This document shows positions 7,343 through 17,388 of a stretch of DNA of 64,000 nt, one piece after another. Origin of the DNA: Qipengyuania seohaensis (lineage in GTDB: Bacteria; Pseudomonadota; Alphaproteobacteria; Sphingomonadales; Sphingomonadaceae); contig NZ_CP024920.1 in assembly GCF_002795865.1 (NCBI RefSeq), forward strand, positions 2,639,001-2,703,000, written 5' to 3'. Below the pieces are notes generated by a model. The model was not told where the DNA came from. It did no database searches and saw only the letters and a list, made by a program, of their open reading frames with translations. The position numbers and the translations under genes were made by a program. How positions within the stretch are numbered: the first letter of the stretch is position 1; each line of letters opens with the position of its first letter.

Positions 7343-9034
7343 CTATTCTTTGCCGGCGCGACCAGCCGCAGAATTTGCCGCACTCAATACCGAGCGGACA
7401 CTTGCGGTCGCAACGTCTTCGTCGATGCCGCATCCCCACAAGGTGTTGCCGGCGCCATCCCGGCATTCGAGATAGGCCGCTGCCTGGCTATCACGGCCGG
7501 TAGTCAGCGCGTGTTCGCTGTAATCCAGGATCTCGAGCTGGAGGCCGAATGCCTCTTCGATGGTCGAAAGGACGGATGAGATGAGTCCGTTGCCCCTGCC
7601 GGACACGGTTTGCTCGACCCCGTCGACCGCGATGGTCCCGCTGAACAGTCTGGTGCCGTCCAAAGCGCGCCGCTCGTCATAATCGACCAGCTGAAAGCGC
7701 TTGTCGGTTGTCTGGACGTGGTAGGCGCGCTTAAATGCATCCCAGATGTCCGCGGCTCCGAGCTCACGTCCGAGTTCGTCGGCCATTCTTTGCACATGCG
7801 GACTGAAGTCGGCCTGCATCTTCTTTGGCAGCTTGAGCCCCTGGTCCTGCTCGAGCACCCACGCAAAACCGCCTTTGCCGGATTGCGAATTGACGCGGAT
7901 GACCGCTTCGTAGCTGCGGCCGAGATCGGCGGGGTCGATGGGGAGATATGGCACGCGCCAATGGGTATCGTTCTGGACTTCGTGTGCCGCAAAGCCTTTC
8001 TTGATCGCGTCCTGGTGGCTGCCGGAAAAGGCCGTGTAGACCAACTCTCCTCCATAGGGATGGCGCTGGTGCACCGGCAACTCATTGCAATATTCGACCG
8101 TTTCGATGACGCGGTCGATGTCCGAGAAATCGAGGCGGGGGTCGATGCCTTGGGTGTACATGTTGAGCGCCATCGTAACGAGACAACAATTCCCCGTCCG
8201 CTCGCCGTTTCCGAAAAGGCATCCCTCCACTCGATCGGCACCGGCCATCAACGCCAACTCCGCTGCGGCGACCCCAGTGCCGCGGTCGTTATGGGTATGC
8301 AGGCTGATGACCGCGCTTTCCCGTTTGGGCAGGTTGCGGATGAAATATTCGACCTGGTCGGCGTAGATGTTAGGCGTGGCTGCCTCGACCGTAGCCGGCA
8401 GGTTGAGGATGATCGGATGTTCGGGAGTGGGGGCAAGGACTTCCATCACCGCCTCGCAGACCTCGAGACTGAAATCGAGCTCTGCGGTCGAGAAGGTCTC
8501 CGGCGAATACTGGAAATGCCAGTCGGTGTCGGGCTGCAACGAGGCCTCGTCGCGCATGACCTTCGCGCCGCGCACGGCGATGTCGCGCACTTGCTCCCGC
8601 GTCATGCCGAAGACCACTTCGCGCCAAGCAGGGCTGACGGCATTATAGAGGTGGACGATAGCCTGCTTCGCACCCTTGAGGCTGGCGAAGCTGGTGCGGA
8701 TCAGGTCTTCCCTGCTTTGGGTCAAGACCTGCACCAGGACATCGTCAGGTACGCGGCCCGACCGCACGAGACCGCTGATGAAATCGAACTCGGTCGCGCC
8801 TGCGCTTGGAAAGCCGACTTCGATTTCTTTCACGCCGATCTCGACAAGAAGATCGAAGAAGCGGTTTTTCTTGTGCGCGTCCATGGGATCGACAATCGCC
8901 TGATTGCCATCCCGAAGGTCTGTCGACAGCCAGCGGGGGGGAGCCGTGATCGTGCGTGACGGCCATTGACGGTCCGACAAGGGGACTTGGGGAAAGGCCG
9001 AATATTTGGCGCTTGGATCGCTAAGCATGGACAT
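7343..9034 (-). CDS. leuA: 2-isopropylmalate synthase (long, LeuA2-type)
   Basis: It catalyses the first committed step of leucine synthesis: acetyl-CoA plus 2-oxoisovalerate to 2-isopropylmalate. The 563-residue protein shows the catalytic-barrel start STDLRDGNQAIVDPM (about residues 38-52) with the metal-binding Asp, the EVGFPSAG element, HTHNDRGTGVAAAELAL, and a C-terminal leucine-binding regulatory domain ending in a typical region. Length is typical for the type found in yeast, actinobacteria and many alphaproteobacteria. Starts at 9034 and 9028 are both ATG. Upstream lies a leucine-codon-rich leader peptide, so expression is probably controlled by leucyl-tRNA supply. Confidence 0.95.
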   Translation of the reverse strand: MSMLSDPSAKYSAFPQVPLSDRQWPSRTITAPPRWLSTDLRDGNQAIVDPMDAHKKNRFFDLLVEIGVKEIEVGFPSAGATEFDFISGLVRSGRVPDDVLVQVLTQSREDLIRTSFASLKGAKQAIVHLYNAVSPAWREVVFGMTREQVRDIAVRGAKVMRDEASLQPDTDWHFQYSPETFSTAELDFSLEVCEAVMEVLAPTPEHPIILNLPATVEAATPNIYADQVEYFIRNLPKRESAVISLHTHNDRGTGVAAAELALMAGADRVEGCLFGNGERTGNCCLVTMALNMYTQGIDPRLDFSDIDRVIETVEYCNELPVHQRHPYGGELVYTAFSGSHQDAIKKGFAAHEVQNDTHWRVPYLPIDPADLGRSYEAVIRVNSQSGKGGFAWVLEQDQGLKLPKKMQADFSPHVQRMADELGRELGAADIWDAFKRAYHVQTTDKRFQLVDYDERRALDGTRLFSGTIAVDGVEQTVSGRGNGLISSVLSTIEEAFGLQLEILDYSEHALTTGRDSQAAAYLECRDGAGNTLWGCGIDEDVATASVRSVLSAANSAAGRAGKE

Positions 9035-9072
9035 GGGAAAACTCGTATCGGGGTTCGGCTATTATCGGAGAG

Positions 9073-9128
9073 GCCCTTGGGTGCGCGGTGCACCGTGGCG
9101 GCACACCGAGTTCACGCCCAAGGGCGTG
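9073..9128 (-). promoter_or_regulatory. Alternative RNA hairpins of the leuA leader (putative attenuator)
   Basis: After the leader peptide's leucine codons, CACGCCC (9122-9128) can pair with GGGCGTG (9113-9119) to form a hairpin spanning the peptide's end. Alternatively GCCCTTGGG (9117-9125) pairs perfectly with CCCAAGGGC (9073-9081). A further GGTGTGC/GCGCACC stem lies between. The overlap of the first two pairings makes them mutually exclusive. No clear U-run follows, so the read-out could be transcriptional or translational. Confidence 0.5.
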
Positions 9129-9159
9129 TAAGTCGCAGAAGTAGTCCGATGCGGTTCAT
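9112..9159 (-). CDS. Putative leucine attenuation leader peptide of leuA
   Basis: The minus strand encodes a 15-residue peptide, MNRIGLLLRLTRPWA, 77 nt upstream of leuA. Codons 6-8 are CTA-CTT-CTG and codon 10 is CTT. Four leucines in five codons, including the rare CTA, are the hallmark of leucine attenuation peptides. The UGA stop lies inside a hairpin arm. Role, by analogy with leuL: ribosome stalling at Leu codons when charged tRNA-Leu is scarce changes RNA folding and permits leuA expression. The ribosome-binding site is weak (GGCGG). Confidence 0.65.
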   Translation of the reverse strand: MNRIGLLLRLTRPWA

Positions 9160-9173
9160 GCCGCCATGAATTG

Positions 9174-9201
9174 CGCATATTTGCGCCGGGGACAAGGTGA
9201 A
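9174..9201 (-). promoter_or_regulatory. Possible promoter of the leuA leader transcript
   Basis: On the minus strand TTCACC (9196-9201) and TATGCG (9174-9179) are separated by 16 nt, placing transcription start only about 10 nt before the leader peptide ATG. The same -10 hexamer TATGCG is seen before rpsD. The -35 is a poor match, so this is tentative. Confidence 0.35.
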
Positions 9202-9211
9202 GTTTTCTTTT

Positions 9212-10360
9212 CTATCGCCAACGAAGGCGATCGCGGGTCAAATCTTCCACCTTGGTGACGCCCATCAGGCGCATTCCCCGCTCTATTTCGTCCTGCAGGA
9301 TAGACAGGGCGCGTTCGACGCCGTCCTGGCCGGCCGCCGCAAGAGCATAGAGGTAGAGCCTCCCGCCGGAAGCAGCGGTCGCACCCATGGCGAGGCTCTT
9401 TAGTGCATGGGTCCCGCGTCGAACCCCGCCGTCAGATATAATCTCGATCTGACCTCCGACGGCATCGACGATCTCCTCGAGCTGGTCGAAAGGTGCGCGG
9501 CTACCATCAAGCTGCCTGCCCCCGTGATTGGAGATCATGATCGCGTCGGCTCCGATGTCGACCGCCCGTCTCGCGTCGGCAGCGCTCATGATCCCCTTGA
9601 GGCAGAACACACCGCCCCAGTCCTGCCGTATCCGCGCGGCGGTATCCCAATCCATGTTCGTGTCGAGCATGGTGTTGAAATAATCCTGGATGCTCACGGC
9701 CTTGCCGGTCCCCTCCTGCACGTGGCCGTCGAGGTTGGGGAGCCGGAACTTGGGCGAGAAGATGTAATTGAGCGTCCAGTAAGGTCGCGTCGCGTAGCTC
9801 CATAGCGATGAGGCGGAAAAGCGGGGCGGGGTGGTGAAGCCCGAGCGCAGGCAGCGTTCCCTCTTGCCGGAGACGATCGTGTCGACAGTCAGGGCCAGTG
9901 CGTCGAAGCCGCTGTCCTTGCAGCGTTCGATCATGCTCGCATTGAGACCCTTGTCCTTGTGGACGTAGAGCTGGAACAGCTTGGGCCCTTTGGTGAGGCT
10001 TGCGATTTCCTCGATGGAATGTGTGGCGAGGCTCGAAATGCCGAACCACAGACCGAATTTTTCCGCAGCCAAGGCGACGGCGCGTTCTCCGTCGCGGTGG
10101 AATGCCCGCTGGAGCGCTGTCGGGCTGAGCATCAGGGGGAGCGCGCTTTTCCGGCCCATGATGGTGCAGCTTGTGTCGATTTGGCCCACCCCGGCAAGGA
10201 CGCCGGGCACGAGATCCACATTGTCGAAGGCGCTCGTGTTGCGGGCTTTGGTAATTTCATCGTCGGCCGCACCGTCGATGTAATCGAACACCGGCCAAGG
10301 CAGGCGTGCCTTGGCCAGCTTTCGGAAATCATCGATATTGTGACAGTCGGACAAGCGCAT
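9212..10360 (-). CDS. lldD: FMN-dependent L-lactate dehydrogenase / alpha-hydroxy-acid oxidase
   Basis: It oxidises L-lactate to pyruvate at the inner membrane, passing electrons to the quinone pool. The 382-residue product begins MRLSDCHNIDDFRKLAKARL and has FDYIDGAADDE, the FMN-binding barrel and ISNHGGRQLDG with the catalytic His and Arg. IEIISDGGVRRGTHALKSLA follows for phosphate binding. I chose the ATG at 10360, since longer frames would run into the YceI-like gene. The frame ends 52 nt before the leuA leader peptide. Other 2-hydroxy acids are possible substrates. Confidence 0.88.
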   Translation of the reverse strand: MRLSDCHNIDDFRKLAKARLPWPVFDYIDGAADDEITKARNTSAFDNVDLVPGVLAGVGQIDTSCTIMGRKSALPLMLSPTALQRAFHRDGERAVALAAEKFGLWFGISSLATHSIEEIASLTKGPKLFQLYVHKDKGLNASMIERCKDSGFDALALTVDTIVSGKRERCLRSGFTTPPRFSASSLWSYATRPYWTLNYIFSPKFRLPNLDGHVQEGTGKAVSIQDYFNTMLDTNMDWDTAARIRQDWGGVFCLKGIMSAADARRAVDIGADAIMISNHGGRQLDGSRAPFDQLEEIVDAVGGQIEIISDGGVRRGTHALKSLAMGATAASGGRLYLYALAAAGQDGVERALSILQDEIERGMRLMGVTKVEDLTRDRLRWR

Positions 10361-10401
10361 GCGAACGTCGTGGAGGCTCGCGATGCGCTTGTCGAGAGGT
10401 C

Positions 10402-11046
10402 TTACTGCAGTTCGAAAGCTGCGCTTATGTCTAGGTCCACTTCGCTTCCAACTACAGGCGCAAGGTAATCGATGCCCCACTGCGTCCGGTCGATGGTAGC
10501 GCGGGCGTGGAAACCGACCGTGCGCGCCTCGTTCATGGGATTCTGGCCTGCGCCGGTGAAGTCCACGAGCATGGTGACCGGGCCGGTCTTGCCGTTCATC
10601 GTGAGCTGTCCAGTGACGACCGCCGATGTGTCGCCGACACGGCGGACGGAAGTCGATACGAAGCGTGCAGCTTCGGGATCGGGGCCGAAGAAGTCCGGTT
10701 CAGCCCCGTCCTTGCCCGGGCGCAGCAGATGGTCGCGCAAACCCTCGCTTGGTACGGCGACGCTGGTGATGGGGATCGAGATGTCTAACGTGCTAGCTTC
10801 GATGTCTGCAGGATCGAAGGTCATGGTGCCCTCGATATCTCCGAACAGTCCGAGATAGTCGTTGAAGCCAAAGTGGCTCACGCTCCACTGCACGAGAGTG
10901 TGCGAGGGATCGAGGGCGTAGTTGCCGGCAGCGACGCGGCTGGCATCGACTGCACCCGGCACCTGACCTTGTCCCTGGGCAGAGAAGGAAGTGACGGCGA
11001 GGCCTGCGCTGGTGGCGAGGGTTAGGGCGAGGATCGGCTTTCTCAT
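10402..11046 (-). CDS. YceI-family periplasmic lipid-binding-like protein
   Basis: The 214-residue precursor has a signal peptide (MRKPILALTLATSAGLAVTS, cleavage probably near residue 26). It is followed by the YceI signature NYALDPSHTLVQWSVSHFGF, internal GTMTFDPADIEASTLDISI, and GQLTMNGKTGPVTM. Family members form a lipocalin-like barrel that binds a polyprenyl lipid or isoprenoid quinone in the periplasm. The ATG at 11046 has a strong GGAG site (GCAGGAGACC). It precedes lldD by 41 nt on the same strand. Confidence 0.88.
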   Translation of the reverse strand: MRKPILALTLATSAGLAVTSFSAQGQGQVPGAVDASRVAAGNYALDPSHTLVQWSVSHFGFNDYLGLFGDIEGTMTFDPADIEASTLDISIPITSVAVPSEGLRDHLLRPGKDGAEPDFFGPDPEAARFVSTSVRRVGDTSAVVTGQLTMNGKTGPVTMLVDFTGAGQNPMNEARTVGFHARATIDRTQWGIDYLAPVVGSEVDLDISAAFELQ

Positions 11047-11130
11047 GTTCGGTCTCCTGCGGGAATGCCCTCTTGGAAAACCGCAGAGTTCGCGTCGTTC
11101 CTGATCAGGCGACACGAAAATCCGATCACT

Positions 11131-11721
11131 CTAACCGAGTGTGCGGCGTTCTTCCGGTGTGAGCCTTCGCGGAGTGGCTATCGGCTGCAATGTCGCCGGA
11201 TCGAACAGCGGATTGCGCCTGCGGTCGCCGGAGAAAATATCCCGGATCAGGCGCTTGAAGAAGCTGCGCAGCAGGACGTTCCTGGAAAGCGGTTTCAGGC
11301 CTTCGGTGTCGCCCGGAGCGTCTTCCAAGAAGAGGTGTCCCCGCACCGGACCCAATGCCGATCGGCCGCTCGCATCGCAATTCGCGACAAGGACGGTGGT
11401 ATAGGGGAGCTTCCCGTTCGCGTAGGTATTGAACATCGGCGTGTCGCAACACTTTGCATACCAGCGCAATGTCGGCTTTTCGGTCATGTAAAGACCGGCA
11501 AGCTGGTCCTTGCCCGACTGGAATGCCAGCCTCGCGCAGCGGGTCTGGTAAAGCTCGGTCCCACCAGCCTCGTCCAGGATGCGGACTTCGGCACCAAGAA
11601 ACTTGGGCACGGACTGGCAATCGGTGCAGTGACAATAGACGTGGTCCCCTTCACCGGGGCCGACATTTGTCACGACACCCGTCACGGTGCCGCACGCGCA
11701 AGAGAAGGCAAGGTCTGTCAT
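11131..11721 (-). CDS. DUF6151/GFA-like zinc-binding protein
   Basis: The 196-residue protein starts MTDLAFSCACGTVTGVV and contains paired cysteines, CACG (about 8-11) and HCTDCQ (31-36), then a later CCDTPMFNTY. The spacing is that of the glutathione-dependent formaldehyde-activating (GFA) zinc fold, as in DUF6151 proteins. No enzymatic role can be assigned. A basic stretch (RSFFKRLIRDIFSGDRRR) near the C terminus is typical of the subfamily. It lies 45 nt upstream-side of ilvC's end on the same strand. Confidence 0.72.
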   Translation of the reverse strand: MTDLAFSCACGTVTGVVTNVGPGEGDHVYCHCTDCQSVPKFLGAEVRILDEAGGTELYQTRCARLAFQSGKDQLAGLYMTEKPTLRWYAKCCDTPMFNTYANGKLPYTTVLVANCDASGRSALGPVRGHLFLEDAPGDTEGLKPLSRNVLLRSFFKRLIRDIFSGDRRRNPLFDPATLQPIATPRRLTPEERRTLG

Positions 11722-11766
11722 GACCTCACCCTCTCCTTATCGCGCTGAAATGCAAAGGATTTTCGA

Positions 11767-13326
<1,560 letters not shown>

Positions 13327-13330
<4 letters not shown>

Positions 13331-13626
13331 GGCTGGCGCTCCTGCCAGACAGGTTCGAACATCCGTCCATCGCCGTCGTAATCGCGCAGGAAATCGCGTC
13401 CTCGGCGCACTGCCTCGAAATTGTCGGTCTGACGCGACAGGTCTAGCTGGTCCAGCAACAGGACCCAGCTGCCGTCTTCGCGCTTTTCGGCCACATCCAT
13501 GCCGATGAAACGGTGTCCGTCATCCTCGATCCAGTCGAGCAGACGTTCTGCATCTTCACGCGCGAACCACTTCTTTCGTTCGGCGCGCTGAGCGAATTGG
13601 TTGGGGATCTTCATGTGCATACCCAT
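13327..13626 (-). CDS. Small conserved-looking protein inside the ilv operon
   Basis: A 99-residue frame sits exactly between ilvB and ilvH. Its ATG overlaps the ilvB stop (TGATG) and its stop overlaps the ilvH ATG (ATGA). The product is soluble and charged, for example QRAERKKWFAREDAERLLDW, then HRFIGMDVAEKREDGSWVLL and a C terminus rich in Arg and Asp. I do not recognise a family. Met3 and Met5 are alternative starts. Perfect coupling on both sides argues that it is a real gene, perhaps an accessory to acetolactate synthase or simply a passenger. Confidence 0.7.
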
Positions 13627-15374
13627 CAGACAAGCGCCTTTGCTTCGTCGTCCATCGTGCCGCCGACCTGGTCGCCGTAGAGCAGCATTTCGGTGTGCGC
13701 TGCGCCGCTGGGGATCATCGGGAAGCAGTTGGCGTCCTTTGCCACCTGGCAATCCACGATCACCGGACCATCGTGGGCGAGCATCGCCTCGATCCCCGCG
13801 TCGAGCTGGCTTTCGTCCTCGATCCGGATCCCCTTCCAGCCATAAGCTTCGGCCAGTTTCACGAAATCGGGCAGGCTGTCGGAATAGCTATTCGAATAGC
13901 GGCTTTCATAGGTCAGTTCCTGCCATTGGCGGACCATGCCCATGTATTCGTTGTTGAGGATGAACACCTTAACGGGCAGGCGAAACTGGCTTGCCGTGCC
14001 GAGCTCTTGGATGTTCATCTGAATGCTCGCTTCGCCAGCGATGTCGATCACGAGCGCATCGGGATTACCAAGCTGTGCGCCGATGGCTGCGGGGAGGCCG
14101 TAGCCCATCGTGCCGAGGCCGCCGCTGGTGAGCCACTTGTTCGGGCCCATGAAGCCGAAATACTGCGCCGCCCACATCTGGTGCTGGCCGACTTCGGTGG
14201 TGATGATGGGATCACGGTCCTTGGTCAGGGCAAACAGGCGTTCGATGCTCTTTTGCGGCATGATCGCATCGGAGCGTTCCGGATAGGCAAGGCAATCGCG
14301 TGCTTTCCAGCCGAGGATACGCGCCTGCCATTCCGACAGGTCGTTAGGTTTGCGCGCTCCCCATTCCTGCAGCAGCTGGTCGAGCACATTGCCGCAATCG
14401 CCCACGATGCCGAGGTCCACGGGCACAATCTTGTTAATCTGTGCGCGGTCGATGTCGATGTGGATTTTCTTTGCCTGGGGGGCGAAAGCGTCCAGCCGGC
14501 CGGTCACACGGTCATCGAAACGGGCTCCCACCGCAATGATGAGATCGGCCCGATTCATCGCCATATTGGCCTCGTACGTGCCATGCATGCCAAGCATTCC
14601 GAGCCAATCGGGATGGTCTGCCGGGAAGGCCCCGAGGCCCATGAGAGTGCTGGTTACGGGCGCGCCGGTTGCCTTCTGCAATTGGCGCAGGCGCTCGGTC
14701 GCTTTCGGCCCGGCGTTGATGACGCCGCCGCCGGTATAGAAGATCGGTCGTTCTGCCTGGGCCAGCATGTGGATCGCCTGCTCGATCTCGCTCGCGCTGC
14801 CATCGACTTCGGGCTGGTACCGATGCGAGGGAAGGGGCGCATCATCCTGATCCCCCCATGCTGCGAGCGCGATCTGGACGTCCTTTGGAATGTCGATCAC
14901 GACCGGACCGGGACGACCCGTCGTGGCGATGCGGAATGCCTCTTCGATCGTGGCACGCAGGCGCTCGGGATCCTTCACGAGGTAGTTGTGCTTGGTGCAA
15001 TGGCGTGTGAGGCCCACGGTGTCGGCTTCCTGGAAAGCGTCGGTACCGATCAGGCCCGTCGGGACCTGTCCGGTAATCACCACCATGGGAATGGAGTCCA
15101 TGTAGGCATCGGCGATGCCGGTCACAGCGTTGGTTGCTCCGGGTCCACTGGTGACGAGCACCACACCCGGCTTGCCGGTCGATCGTGCATAGCCTTCCGC
15201 CGCATGGGCGGCGCCTGCTTCGTGGCGCACGAGGATGTGCCGGATACCGTCGTCCGCAAACAGCTCGTCATAGATCGGCAGCACGGCTCCGCCAGGGTAG
15301 CCGAACACGAATTCGACACCCTGCCGCTTAAGGCATTCGATCAGGATTGCGGCGCCGCTGCGCTCTTCCGACAC
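13626..15374 (-). CDS. ilvB: Acetolactate synthase, large (catalytic) subunit
   Basis: This thiamine-diphosphate enzyme makes 2-acetolactate or 2-aceto-2-hydroxybutyrate, the first common step of branched-chain amino acid synthesis. The 582-residue protein has the N-terminal [18 protein letters not shown], the [18 protein letters not shown] segment with the activating Glu, the central FAD-associated domain, and the ThDP motif region around [17 protein letters not shown] to [11 protein letters not shown]. Length and start (MSEERSGAA) are typical, with a GGAGG site upstream. A strong hairpin and a Leu/Ile-codon-rich stretch lie just upstream, after miaA. Confidence 0.97.
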   Translation of the reverse strand: MSEERSGAAILIECLKRQGVEFVFGYPGGAVLPIYDELFADDGIRHILVRHEAGAAHAAEGYARSTGKPGVVLVTSGPGATNAVTGIADAYMDSIPMVVITGQVPTGLIGTDAFQEADTVGLTRHCTKHNYLVKDPERLRATIEEAFRIATTGRPGPVVIDIPKDVQIALAAWGDQDDAPLPSHRYQPEVDGSASEIEQAIHMLAQAERPIFYTGGGVINAGPKATERLRQLQKATGAPVTSTLMGLGAFPADHPDWLGMLGMHGTYEANMAMNRADLIIAVGARFDDRVTGRLDAFAPQAKKIHIDIDRAQINKIVPVDLGIVGDCGNVLDQLLQEWGARKPNDLSEWQARILGWKARDCLAYPERSDAIMPQKSIERLFALTKDRDPIITTEVGQHQMWAAQYFGFMGPNKWLTSGGLGTMGYGLPAAIGAQLGNPDALVIDIAGEASIQMNIQELGTASQFRLPVKVFILNNEYMGMVRQWQELTYESRYSNSYSDSLPDFVKLAEAYGWKGIRIEDESQLDAGIEAMLAHDGPVIVDCQVAKDANCFPMIPSGAAHTEMLLYGDQVGGTMDDEAKALV

Positions 15375-15397
15375 GGGTATTCCTCCACTTCAGTCAC

Positions 15398-15434
15398 AAA
15401 TCGGCCCGGCGCTGGGGTCATAGCACCGGGCCGA
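15398..15434 (-). terminator. Terminator-like hairpin between miaA and ilvB (possible attenuator)
   Basis: On the minus strand TCGGCCCGGTGC (15423-15434) pairs with GCGCCGGGCCGA (15401-15412) over 12 bp with one G-U pair and a 10-nt loop, followed by only three T (15398-15400). It may end miaA transcription, act as an attenuator for ilvB, or both. It lies 24 nt before the ilvB start. Confidence 0.6.
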
Positions 15435-15444
15435 CAGGAGCCTC

Positions 15445-15473
15445 CGTATGAGTAACGAATAGCGCGTTGTCAA
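15445..15473 (-). promoter_or_regulatory. Promoter-like site upstream of ilvB, overlapping a Leu/Ile-rich mini-frame
   Basis: TTGACA (15468-15473) and CATACG (15445-15450) are 17 nt apart on the minus strand; TTGACA includes the miaA stop codon. The same bases read as a short frame from TTG at 15473 with codons TTA-CTC-ATA and CTC-CTG, so the stretch may instead be a leader peptide coupled to miaA. Both readings are recorded; the choice needs data. Confidence 0.45.
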
Positions 15474-16435
15474 GCCGATTTACGTAACAAAGAAACAAAA
15501 TCATCCGCCAAAGCGTCATTAATGTTACTCGTACGCGGCCATGCTTCCGGCGGCTGGTGCCTGAACCAGGTGTATTGCCGTTTTGCGTACCGACGTGTCG
15601 CGATCTGGCCAGCGACGATGGCTTGATCCCGCGATAGTTCGCCTTTGAGATAGCCGGCGATTTCCCGCACCCCGATGGCGCGCATGACGGGCAGTTGCGG
15701 ATCGAGGTCTCTAGCAAGCAAGCGTTCGACTTCTTCCAGCGCACCGTCGTCCATCATCATGACGAAGCGGCGATCGCACCTTTCGTACAGCCATTCCCGG
15801 TCGGGCAGCAGCACGAGCGGGGAGAGGTGGATGTCCTTGCCGATCCCTCCGGTCTTGCTGGCTTGCCATTCCTTGAGCGTCCGCCCCGTCGAGCGCACCA
15901 CTTCCAGGGCCCTGGTGGTTCGCGCAACATCGGCCGGGGCAAGACGTGATGCGGCTTCCGGATCCTCTGCCTCAAGAGCCTCGCGCGCCTCTGTTTGAGA
16001 TAGTGCTCGGACCTCGTCACGTAGATGTTGAGCGATAGAAGGTACTGGTGCGATGCCCTCCAGAACAGTGCGTAGGTACAATCCGGTGCCCCCGCACAAT
16101 ATCGGAACAGCGCGTTCAGCATGAAGCGCAGCGATTTCGCGCTTGGCCGCTCCGGCCCAATCCGCTGCCGAGCAGGCGGTCGCACCGTTCCATGCACCGT
16201 AAAGGCGGTGTTCGACGCCCTGCATCTCTTCCTCGTCGGGCCGCGCCGAAAGGACCTTGAGGTCGGAATAGACTTGCGCGCTGTCGGCGTTGATGACGAC
16301 GCCGCGTCCGCCGCCTTCTTCGATGGCTTTCGCAAGGCGCACCGCCAGATCGCTCTTGCCGCTTGCGGTCGGCCCTGCGATGAGCGCCACCGGTTTTTCA
16401 AGTGACGGTTCTTCAGGAGAATAGGCAGTGCTCAT
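15470..16435 (-). CDS. miaA: tRNA dimethylallyltransferase
   Basis: MiaA adds the dimethylallyl group to A37 of tRNAs reading UNN codons. The 321-residue protein has the P-loop GPTASGKS at residues 21-28, NADSAQVYSDL (the tRNA/DMAPP site with Asp-Ser), RHxxG-like VEHRLYG, and the C-terminal TRRYAKRQYTWFRH. Length is typical. The ATG at 16435 has no evident ribosome-binding site and overlaps the divergent serB start by 8 bp. Transcription runs on toward ilvB. Confidence 0.95.
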   Translation of the reverse strand: MSTAYSPEEPSLEKPVALIAGPTASGKSDLAVRLAKAIEEGGGRGVVINADSAQVYSDLKVLSARPDEEEMQGVEHRLYGAWNGATACSAADWAGAAKREIAALHAERAVPILCGGTGLYLRTVLEGIAPVPSIAQHLRDEVRALSQTEAREALEAEDPEAASRLAPADVARTTRALEVVRSTGRTLKEWQASKTGGIGKDIHLSPLVLLPDREWLYERCDRRFVMMMDDGALEEVERLLARDLDPQLPVMRAIGVREIAGYLKGELSRDQAIVAGQIATRRYAKRQYTWFRHQPPEAWPRTSNINDALADDFVSLLRKSA

Positions 16436-17312
16436 TGCGCGACTGATAGCAGAGCAGGAAGGCCTGGAAACCCGCTTGGAAAAAGCGCGGGCCGGATTGG
16501 AAGAGGCGGGAATGCCGCTGGCGTCCGCTGCCATGCTAAATTTCTGCGGCGAAGTACTCGAAATCACTTTCCCCGACGGGCAGGCTGACACCGTCACGCG
16601 CGTCCTGTCCGAAAGTTTCGGCGATTGCGATATGCTGGTGGCCGATCATGCGATCGAAGTCCCGCGCCTGTTTGTTTCAGACATGGACAGCACGATGATC
16701 GGGCAGGAATGCATCGACGAGCTGGCTGACTATGCCGGGATCAAGAAACATGTCGCCGAAATCACCGAACGCGCGATGCGTGGCGAGCTCGATTTCGAAG
16801 CAGCGCTCAGGGAACGCGTCGCACTGCTGGAGGGGCTGAATGAAGCGGCTATCCAGCAATGTCTCGATGAACGCATTCGCCCCGTCGCGGGTGCGCGCAC
16901 TCTGGTCCAGACCCTGCGAAGCCATGGCTGCCGCCCTGTCCTTGTCACCGGAGGGTTCCATCATTTCGCCGATCCGGTGGCAGAGATGCTCGGCTTCGAC
17001 CGAGTGGTCGGCAATCGCCTCGCTGTCTCCGACGGCAAGCTCACCGGAAAGCTTGCAGGGCCCGTCAGCGATGCATCGACGAAGCTTGCAACGCTGGAAG
17101 AAGAGCGTGGCCAACTGGGCCAGGGTGCGCGGGTTCTGGCGACCGGGGACGGGGCCAACGACATACCCATGATCGTCGCTGCGGATTACGGCGTAGCGTA
17201 CCGCGCCAAGCCCAAGGCGCGGGATGCCGCAAGCGGCCGAATAGTCAGCGAGGACCTTACAGTTTTGCTATCTCTTCTAGGGATTGCGCGAACCGAATGG
17301 GTAGAAGGCTGA
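16428..17312 (+). CDS. serB: Phosphoserine phosphatase
   Basis: It performs the last step of serine synthesis, hydrolysing O-phosphoserine. The 294-residue HAD-superfamily protein has the catalytic motif FVSDMDSTMIGQE (Asp85 nucleophile, Asp87), motif II VLVTGGF, and the metal-binding ATGDGANDIPM, with an N-terminal ACT-like region. The start is a GTG at 16428 supported by AGGAGA at 16414-16419 and the family-typical MLIARLIA. The gene overlaps the 5' end of miaA head to head, so its promoter lies inside miaA coding sequence. Confidence 0.95.
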   Translation: MLIARLIAEQEGLETRLEKARAGLEEAGMPLASAAMLNFCGEVLEITFPDGQADTVTRVLSESFGDCDMLVADHAIEVPRLFVSDMDSTMIGQECIDELADYAGIKKHVAEITERAMRGELDFEAALRERVALLEGLNEAAIQQCLDERIRPVAGARTLVQTLRSHGCRPVLVTGGFHHFADPVAEMLGFDRVVGNRLAVSDGKLTGKLAGPVSDASTKLATLEEERGQLGQGARVLATGDGANDIPMIVAADYGVAYRAKPKARDAASGRIVSEDLTVLLSLLGIARTEWVEG

Positions 17313-17388
17313 AATTGAAACGATTCTTTGGCGCATCCATCCAATAGAGATCACCAATACTGCGCTACCATCCTATTCGGGATCAAAG

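Noticed and set aside
6462-7475. 337-codon plus-strand frame opposite the stress-type gene
   Set aside because: The minus-strand protein has a recognisable 17M/YflT-like pattern; the plus-strand product has none and overlaps leuA's end.
7610-8959. 449-codon plus-strand frame opposite leuA
   Set aside because: Antisense of 2-isopropylmalate synthase with no motif of its own.
13695-15455. Long plus-strand open frame (about 586 codons) opposite ilvB
   Set aside because: It is the antisense of a clear acetolactate synthase; the frame is open because of GC-rich third positions. No family signature, ribosome-binding site or conserved motif.
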